Shown in pieces: positions 58,448 through 64,000 of a DNA stretch of 64,000 bases. Source of the stretch: JAHEFT01 sp963766195 (lineage in GTDB: Bacteria > Pseudomonadota > Gammaproteobacteria > Xanthomonadales > SZUA-36); contig CAVXYY010000003.1 of NCBI GenBank assembly GCA_963766195.1, positions 310,001-374,000 on the forward strand. The letters are read 5' to 3'. Made by a program: the position numbers and the translations under genes. Position 1 is the stretch's first letter. Every line of letters starts with the position of its first letter. The notes under the pieces were generated by a model. The model was not told the origin of the DNA and did no database searches. It saw only the letters and a list, made by a program, of their open reading frames with translations.

Positions 58448-61285
58448 TCACCGGTTTGATTTGTCCCTGCGGGTCTTGCTTCCCTGCCGGCTGCCGTTAT
58501 CGCGTTTACCGGACTGCGCCGGGCCTTTACTCTGCCTTGACGGCGCTGCTGGAGCGCTGTTCTGCCCCCTGCTTGCCGGTTGAGCGGCCTGGCGCCCGGA
58601 GTTTCCTGGCGGAGCACTCGCCCTTGCAACCTGCATGGGAGGAGCGCTGGACGGCATTGATTTCGGCATTGGCTCGCTGCGCTGTTTTGTCGTCACCCCG
58701 GGGGATTTCCCTGGTGACGCGTACCGCGCCGTTTTGCTTTGTGTCAAGGCTTTACGGCTGGTGGTGTCCTGCTGCTGTCTTTGCGCCGCTTGTGCCGGCT
58801 TTCCGGAGGAAGGGTACCGTTTAGCGCTGACTTCCGGCGACGAGTTCCCGGAAGCGGTGCCACGCTGTTGCTTTTGCACCGGCTGCGATTCCTTTCCGGA
58901 GGGAACATACCGGTTAGTGCTGGGTTCCGGTGACGCCTTCCCGGAGGCTGTGTTGCGTTGTTGCTTCTGCACCGCTGCGGTGCCTTTCCGGAGGGAACAT
59001 ACCGTGTCTTGTCGCTTTGCTCAGAGGCTTTCCGGACAGTGGAGCCTTGCTGTTGCTTCAGGCCCGGTTGCGGCGCTTTTCCGGTTGAACCGTATGGTTT
59101 ACCGGAGCCCCGTTTTTGGGCGGAGTCCGGTGATGACTTGCCGGTGCGTCTCACTTCGTTCGTCGCGGGCAATGTTTCCCAGGAGCCTTTGTTACCGGCT
59201 GCCTGCGCTGACTTTCTGCTTTTCGCGCTGCCGGTATTTTTTGCCAGCAGATTACCGTTCATCTCACCATATTTCGAATCCCGTGCCTGTGCCTTGACCC
59301 GCAATTCGGAATTTGTGACGGGCCGCGCGTTGCCGCGACTGTTTTTGACCGCACCCGCGTCTTTACGGGCAACCCGATTCATTTTTTCCCCGTTTCGGCC
59401 ATAGCCACCGCTATCGGCAACTTTCGCCCGTTGCGCGCTGTCGCGGTAAAGGTTCTGATTGCGAACATGCCACCGGTCATGCCACCCCGGTCATAGCCAC
59501 CCCGGTCATAGCCACCCCGGTCGCCACCCCGGTCATAGCCACCCCGGTCATGCCCCCCGGTTATAACCACCGTGCCCATACGCATAGGAGCCTCGGGCGG
59601 TAACCACGCGGGCCCCAGTAACTGTAACGCGGGTTATACCAATGATGACCGTGGTGCCAATACCCGCCGGAATAATACCCGGCATAGAACGGACCCCAAC
59701 CCCAACTCAGGCCGAAACTCCAGCCGTACCAGGGGTTGTAACTGACGTTGAATCCCCAGGTATTGTAACGGGGGTAGTAGTAATAGGGAGAAACCCACGG
59801 CCGGTAATACCAGCCTGTGCCATAGACGATGGTGTCGTAATAAACATAACTGCCGGTATAGCCGGGCGTGTAGCCCACGTAAACCACGTCAGGTGTGCTG
59901 TCGTAGATGTACACGTACTTGACGTTGTATACCGGCGACTGCGGAGAAATCGCAGCGACCTGGGCAGGCCGGTACGCGGAAACTTCCCAGGGGCCATTGG
60001 GATAATGAAGAGACATACCAGACACCGTCTTCCACCAGGTAGTACAGGCGGTCCGCCTGGAGCACCGTGGAGCCGGTATTATTGGCGTACTCCAGGTCTT
60101 CAGCGCCTTCCACCGGTTCGAAACTTGGGTTCGCCGTCGTAGGTGACTTCAATATCAGCGACGCCCCTCTCGACCGCTGCTGTTTGTGGAATCTGCGCGT
60201 CCAGAACGGCCTCGCGCGCCTCCTCGGTGCCGGCCACGTAAACGCGCGCATCTGCCTGGTCAGATTGTTCCGGAATGCTGGCAAACGCGGCAGGTAATTC
60301 ATCGGATGCGCTATAGGTCCAGGGACCGTTCAGCGAACGGGAGTGGTACCAGCGGCCCGGCCAGAACGACGTAATACTGTTGCGTGCTGATGTGCATGAA
60401 TACGTCGTCTGACGTGTTGCTCAACACCAGCAGATCATCGACCAGGGGCACGAAAGCAGCCGGGCCTTCCGTCACGATCAGTTCCGTCGGTGTCGTTGCG
60501 ACGACGATTTCCGGGGCATTTGCAGCAGTCACTTTCTCAACCGGCTCTGAATCCGTTTCCGTCTCCCTCGTCGCGTCGACCATCGCTGACGATTTCGGCA
60601 GGCGGCCGGGGCTCGAAACTGATACGGTCCGGTTGCACTATCGGCACGATACCAAACGTTGTCTGCGGCGCCGAGGTAATACGCCTTGCCGTCGTAAATC
60701 AGCGGGTAAGACGGTGTTGATTACGGCCTGGTAATTGCTGTTCTCAATGCTTTCGCAGAACCGGCTCACCATCGAAACTGACCAGCAATGCCGGGTGATC
60801 TTTGTAGATAATCGTGGGCGGCGCGGTGTTCAGATTTTGCACGGACTTGGCTTCCTGCTCGGCCGTTTCAAGCGAACTCACCAGCTCAGCCAACGGAAAA
60901 TCCAGGTTCCATCCTGGCGACTGTTGTACAAAGACGGCGGTCAGCTCCTGCTTCACGTCTTCCGTGCCTGCCGGGAAACGCGTGTCGGAAACCACCAGGT
61001 TGAGCGGGTGCACCACATCTTTGGCTGCGGTCTATCTCGACTTTCGAAACAAACCAGCCGGCGCCGAATACAGGCTCGGCCTCCTCGGATTCCCGGTAGG
61101 CAAGCGCCGCGCGGAAACGGACCAGGTCGCCGGTCATCGATTCCACCTGCAGGGGGTAAACCGTGACGCTCCCGTCCTTGACCGGCAAGGGTTCGCGGCC
61201 AGCCGTTTTCCTGTGCCTGGCCAGTCGCGGAAACCGTGAGCAGCAAAGAGAAGAACCCGAGAAGAGTTGCAAGTCGAATGTTCAT
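58448..61285 (-). CDS. Large Tyr/Gly-rich exported protein with Arg/Ser/Lys repeat tail (frameshifted)
   Basis: About 945 residues can be followed through several frames. The start ATG 61285 follows GGGAGCTGGAT and gives a signal peptide (LATLLGFFSLLLTVSA). Residues to ~350 contain beta-rich segments repeated in pattern (YYLGAADNVWYRA; QQYYVVLAG-RWYHSRSLNGPW; LYYLVEDGVWYVS-HYPNGPWEVS). Then comes a Tyr/Trp/Gly-rich stretch (YVYYDTIVYGTGWYYRPW, GWSFGLSWGWGPFYAGYY), a GGYDR tandem, and a basic Gln/Ser/Lys tail with 31-residue repeats to RRDKSNR. Similar proteins are labelled carbohydrate-binding family V/XII in databases as I remember; function is unknown. A surface or matrix role is inferred from composition. 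Confidence 0.75.
58697..59070 (-). repeat. Four coding repeats of about 93 bp in the large exported protein
   Basis: The units encode variants of QKQQRxTASGxxSPExSxxR, then YVPSGKxxQ, 31 residues each, degenerating towards the C-terminus. Two copies of CTTTCCGGAGGGAACATACC start at 58892 and 58984, 92 bases apart instead of 93, which places a one-base deletion between them and explains the frame change here. Confidence 0.8.
59473..59565 (-). repeat. 15-bp tandem repeat encoding GGYDR
   Basis: About five to six copies of GGTCATAGCCACCCC (plus strand), one of them shortened by six bases, encode repeated DRGGY on the minus strand within the large exported protein. The array is a natural slippage site and one frame break lies beside it. 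Confidence 0.85.
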
Positions 61286-61305
61286 ATCCAGCTCCCGTAC
61301 ATTGA

Positions 61306-61322
61306 CCATCCTTCAGGGATGG
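61306..61322 (-). promoter_or_regulatory. Small hairpin in the 5' leader of the large exported protein
   Basis: CCATCC-TTCAG-GGATGG, a 6-bp stem 20 bases upstream of the ATG at 61285. It could influence translation or end transcription from the EamA gene. The evidence is weak. Confidence 0.3.
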
Positions 61323-61403
61323 AGATTGGTTTACTTCATGGTCACTATAACCATGCGAACGTGAATGGAATATGAACGATGGGGCCGTTGCATTCGACTG
61401 TTT

Positions 61404-62279
61404 CTATTTAGCCGCGCGCTGCGCCAGCACGATGGCAACTCCGCCCAGTGTGGCCGCAGAAGCAACCAGTAATCGAAATGTAATGGCTTCCGACAACAGA
61501 ACGACACCGCCGAAAGCCGCGATCACCGGCACCGAAAGCTGTACGGTCGCGGCGCGAGTGCCGGAGAGTCCATTCAAAGCCGCATACCAGATTGCGTATC
61601 CGAGGCCTGAGGCGACGGCACCGGACGCCATCGCGAGCAACAGCCCTTCCCGGGAAACAGCAAAATCAGACTGGAAAACAAAGCTGACCAGGATAACCAG
61701 CGGCACCGAGTACAGAAAGTTGTTTGCGGTTGCCGCCAGCGGGTCTCCACCGCCCCTGCCGAACAGGGAATACAGGCCCCATGCGATGCCGGCGGACATC
61801 ATCAGCAACGCTCCGATGGGATCGGGTGCTGTGATGCCTGGAGAGATAAGGTAAACCAACCCGCCAACGGCGAACACAAGACCTGCCCATGACCAGGGGC
61901 CAAAATACTCACCGGCGCGCAGGGCCGCGATGAACATGGTCACCTGCACTGCGCCAAACAGGATCAGGGCGCCGGTACCCGCACCGAGTGAAAGATAGGC
62001 GAAGGAAAAACAGGCCATGTAGGCAAAAAGCATCAGGGCCGCACGCCAGTTGCCGGCCGAGCGCCCGCTGCGAAGCCAGCGGGGCGCCAGGACCAGGAAA
62101 AGGAACAACGCACCGGCGCAGACCCGCACGGTCGTGAACGTCGCTGCGTCGATCAAACCCTGCCCCAGGGCCATGCGGCAGAGAATGGAATTTGCAGCAA
62201 AGGCAAACATGGCGACCAGCGTCAGCAGGGTCGTTTTCGCTACGGATTGTGTGTGCCCGGCAGGGTTACTGGTTTTCAA
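61404..62279 (-). CDS. EamA/DMT-family transporter
   Basis: A 291-residue membrane protein with about ten helices in two EamA repeats, starting TTLLTLVAMFAFAANSILCR (residues ~16-35) and, in the second half, GALLMMSAGIAWGLYSLFGR and GTRAATVQLSVPVIAAFGGV. Members export or import amino acids, purines or other metabolites; the substrate is unknown. It lies 118 bases upstream of the large exported protein gene in the same direction and is divergent from the carboxypeptidase gene. Confidence 0.92.
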   Translation of the reverse strand: MKTSNPAGHTQSVAKTTLLTLVAMFAFAANSILCRMALGQGLIDAATFTTVRVCAGALFLFLVLAPRWLRSGRSAGNWRAALMLFAYMACFSFAYLSLGAGTGALILFGAVQVTMFIAALRAGEYFGPWSWAGLVFAVGGLVYLISPGITAPDPIGALLMMSAGIAWGLYSLFGRGGGDPLAATANNFLYSVPLVILVSFVFQSDFAVSREGLLLAMASGAVASGLGYAIWYAALNGLSGTRAATVQLSVPVIAAFGGVVLLSEAITFRLLVASAATLGGVAIVLAQRAAK

Positions 62280-62428
62280 TGTACCGGAAGTATAGGCGAA
62301 TCGCCCGCAATCCGAAAATCGCTCCGCCGGGTGCGTTCACCGCAACAGCCTTTGATTGACGAACTCGTTGAGGTAACCTCTAAACTGTTGATGTTGCCAA
62401 AAGTCTGTATCGCGGGGACATTCCGAAA
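62280..62428. promoter_or_regulatory. Divergent intergenic region, EamA and M14 genes
   Basis: 149 bases that must contain both promoters. I see no unmistakable -35/-10 pair or operator. ACATTCCGAAA precedes the carboxypeptidase ATG without a good ribosome site. Confidence 0.35.
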
Positions 62429-64000
62429 ATGACGCGATTAACACTGATTACCGTTTGCTTCCTTGTTGTTCTGCCATTCATCCTGGTACCAGCAGTGCTG
62501 TTTGCGGACGAGAATACTCAAATACCCACTTGGCCGGAACCCAACTGGGACCGTGATCTGGCCCTGCAGGCCGCGGCACGGTCAGACACGGCGGCAGAAG
62601 CGGACCGGCTTTTCAATCTCAGCCAAAAATCCACGGGGCCGGAAACGATGGAGGCGCTCATCGCCTTCACATCACGTTCAGACTGGCCCGCCCCTGCCCG
62701 GGAAGCAACCATTTACCGTTTCATGAGCAGCCTGCGTGATCTGCCACCGTTTTCGATTGACAGCGGAGTAGTGGAATTTCTGCTTGGTTATGAAAACCAG
62801 GTCCTCGTTGCACACGAGGAATCCGGCACCACAGCTGTGCCCTTGTACCCGATCCGGGCGTCCGCCCGCGGCCTGGTCAATCAATGGACCCGCCAGGCAG
62901 TCGCGGCGGACGCGGCAGACCTGCTCCGCAACGCGCCGGAACAGTTGCTGGAACTTTACGCGGCGAACGAAGACCCGAATGTACGGGCCGGAATCGAATC
63001 CGCAGTCAGCAACGCCAGCCAGGATGCGATTCAGACCCTGCTTGATTCCGGGATGCCGCTGCTTTCAGCGGAACCGGGACTCACCGGCCTGATGGGCAAG
63101 CTGGCTGTCGAATCCGGCAATCTGCAGGCATTGTCGGAAGTGTTTGTTTACGGTGCCGGTTCCGCGCTCGTTGAACTCGGCAGGCAAGCCGTAAAGCGAT
63201 TTCCCGCGTCCGGACTGGATGCCTTGCTGGCCTCGACCGAAAACCGGGCGTCTGCTTCAACCGCCGCCATGCTGAGCGCCGAATTGGCACCGCACAACAG
63301 GAACAGGCTTGATCTGGCCCGTTCACAGTTGCAGCAGCAGGCTGACCCCGGATCACAGCTGAACGCCAATGATGAAGCGATCGTGGAATGGACCGAGGGT
63401 GATGGTGAACTGGGACTCGGTTACCCGGTACCGATACCGGTTGACACCGCCCTGCCCTTCGATGGATTCCGCAGCTACAGCGGTTTACATGCGCGTCACC
63501 AGGACCTGATGGCGACCACGGACATCGTTCACGGAGAAGTTGTGGGAACCACCCACAACGGCCGTGAAATCTGGGCTTACCGGATCGGGGATGTGGACCT
63601 GCTAACCCGGGACGGCCTTCCCGAACCAGCGACGCTGACCAACGGTGGAATCCATGCCCGCGAGTGGCAGACGCCGGAAGTGGTCACCGGGATCATGGAA
63701 TTGTTCGCCGAACGGCAAGGCGACCACCACTTCTACGACTTTTTGCTTGAAAACGTGAACATGGTGCTGCTGCCGGTGCAAAACGTGGATGGTTTCGTGC
63801 AGACCCAGCGATATCCGGCTCAGAACTGGCTTTACACGGATCCGTTTGATCTCGTGGATGATCCTCAGCCTTCGCCGCGTGACGGCCGCATGCGTCGCAA
63901 AAACATGCCCGGCGTCGATGAAATCCTGGCCACCAGGGAAGACCACCTGTTTGGGGTCGATCTGAATCGCAATCATCCGCCCCTCTGGAGCCTCAATCTG
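62429..64000 (+). CDS. M14-family zinc carboxypeptidase, 3'-truncated
   Basis: The frame is open from ATG 62429 to the window end (524 codons). A signal peptide (LITVCFLVVLPFILVPAVLFA) is followed by a helical, HEAT-like N-terminal region of ~300 residues, unusual for simple M14 enzymes. The catalytic domain then begins (FRSYSGLHARHQDL) with the zinc motif NGGIHAREWQTPE (HxxE), the substrate segment VQNVDGFVQTQRY and VDLNRNHPPLW; the third ligand His and catalytic Glu lie beyond the edge. It removes C-terminal residues from peptides in the periplasm or outside the cell. Confidence 0.9.
   Translation, partial: MTRLTLITVCFLVVLPFILVPAVLFADENTQIPTWPEPNWDRDLALQAAARSDTAAEADRLFNLSQKSTGPETMEALIAFTSRSDWPAPAREATIYRFMSSLRDLPPFSIDSGVVEFLLGYENQVLVAHEESGTTAVPLYPIRASARGLVNQWTRQAVAADAADLLRNAPEQLLELYAANEDPNVRAGIESAVSNASQDAIQTLLDSGMPLLSAEPGLTGLMGKLAVESGNLQALSEVFVYGAGSALVELGRQAVKRFPASGLDALLASTENRASASTAAMLSAELAPHNRNRLDLARSQLQQQADPGSQLNANDEAIVEWTEGDGELGLGYPVPIPVDTALPFDGFRSYSGLHARHQDLMATTDIVHGEVVGTTHNGREIWAYRIGDVDLLTRDGLPEPATLTNGGIHAREWQTPEVVTGIMELFAERQGDHHFYDFLLENVNMVLLPVQNVDGFVQTQRYPAQNWLYTDPFDLVDDPQPSPRDGRMRRKNMPGVDEILATREDHLFGVDLNRNHPPLWSLNL

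Noticed and set aside
59460..59570. CRISPR-like array
   Set aside because: The 15-bp units are contiguous, lack spacers and encode an in-frame GGYDR repeat.

Overview
The window looks like the chromosome of a Gram-negative, aerobic or facultatively anaerobic gammaproteobacterium. The evidence is TonB-dependent receptors, lipoprotein and Tat signals, an RlmJ-type 23S rRNA methyltransferase, a YehS (DUF1456) protein, the UbiT/UbiU/UbiV ubiquinone proteins, and a REP-like inverted pair of the GTAGGAGCGGC type. The load of secreted peptidases, TonB receptors, sulfotransferases and DUF2092-type proteins recalls marine-sediment lineages such as Woeseiaceae/Steroidobacterales, but that placement is inference. 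I see no rRNA, tRNA, CRISPR array, insertion sequence or prophage. No stretch over 300 bases lacks a gene.

Layout. (1) 1-3109 (+): a tryptophan-tryptophylquinone amine dehydrogenase operon (heavy chain cut by the window edge, MauE, MauD, light chain, c-type cytochrome). (2) 3141-10227 (-): a tightly packed run of seven genes: YehS, ATP-grasp ligase, S51-like serine amidohydrolase, Fes-like esterase, second ATP-grasp ligase, second alpha/beta-hydrolase and an exported P1-family (DmpA/BapA) peptidase. This is the best candidate here for an undescribed pathway: two amide-forming enzymes packed with four predicted hydrolases. (3) 10307-17016 (+): M28 peptidase lipoprotein, a sortilin-like Asp-box repeat protein and a CadC-like membrane regulator with TPRs. 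(4) 17165-20928 (+): a TatT-DctP-(DctQM fusion) TRAP transporter ending in a terminator. (5) 20996-25002 (-): a small exported peptide, a DUF2092 protein and an M16 peptidase. (6) 25032-29953: divergent ubiT and ubiU-ubiV-ubiD followed by rquA, a coherent oxygen-independent ubiquinone plus rhodoquinone locus. (7) 30033-44380: SLC13 permease, M24 peptidase, oxidoreductase, GST, DDAH, phosphodiesterase-like lipoprotein, two S9 peptidases, MscS channel, sulfotransferase, RlmJ. (8) 44598-53121 (+): TonB receptor, esterase, CocE-like hydrolase, TonB receptor, probably an uptake-and-hydrolysis block. (9) 53238-61285 (-): TPR-sulfotransferase; an OYE flavoprotein, PAP2 phosphatase and Rieske oxygenase operon; and a very large Tyr/Gly-rich surface protein with internal repeats. 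(10) 61404-64000: EamA transporter and a 3'-truncated M14 carboxypeptidase.

Many genes are interrupted by single-base insertions or deletions although the protein families remain readable across frames. The breaks are concentrated at about 22-30 kb, 43.5-55 kb and 58.7-61 kb, while about 0-13.7 kb and 33-43.5 kb are clean. This patchiness looks more like uneven assembly quality than natural decay, so I annotate these as whole genes with the breaks noted.
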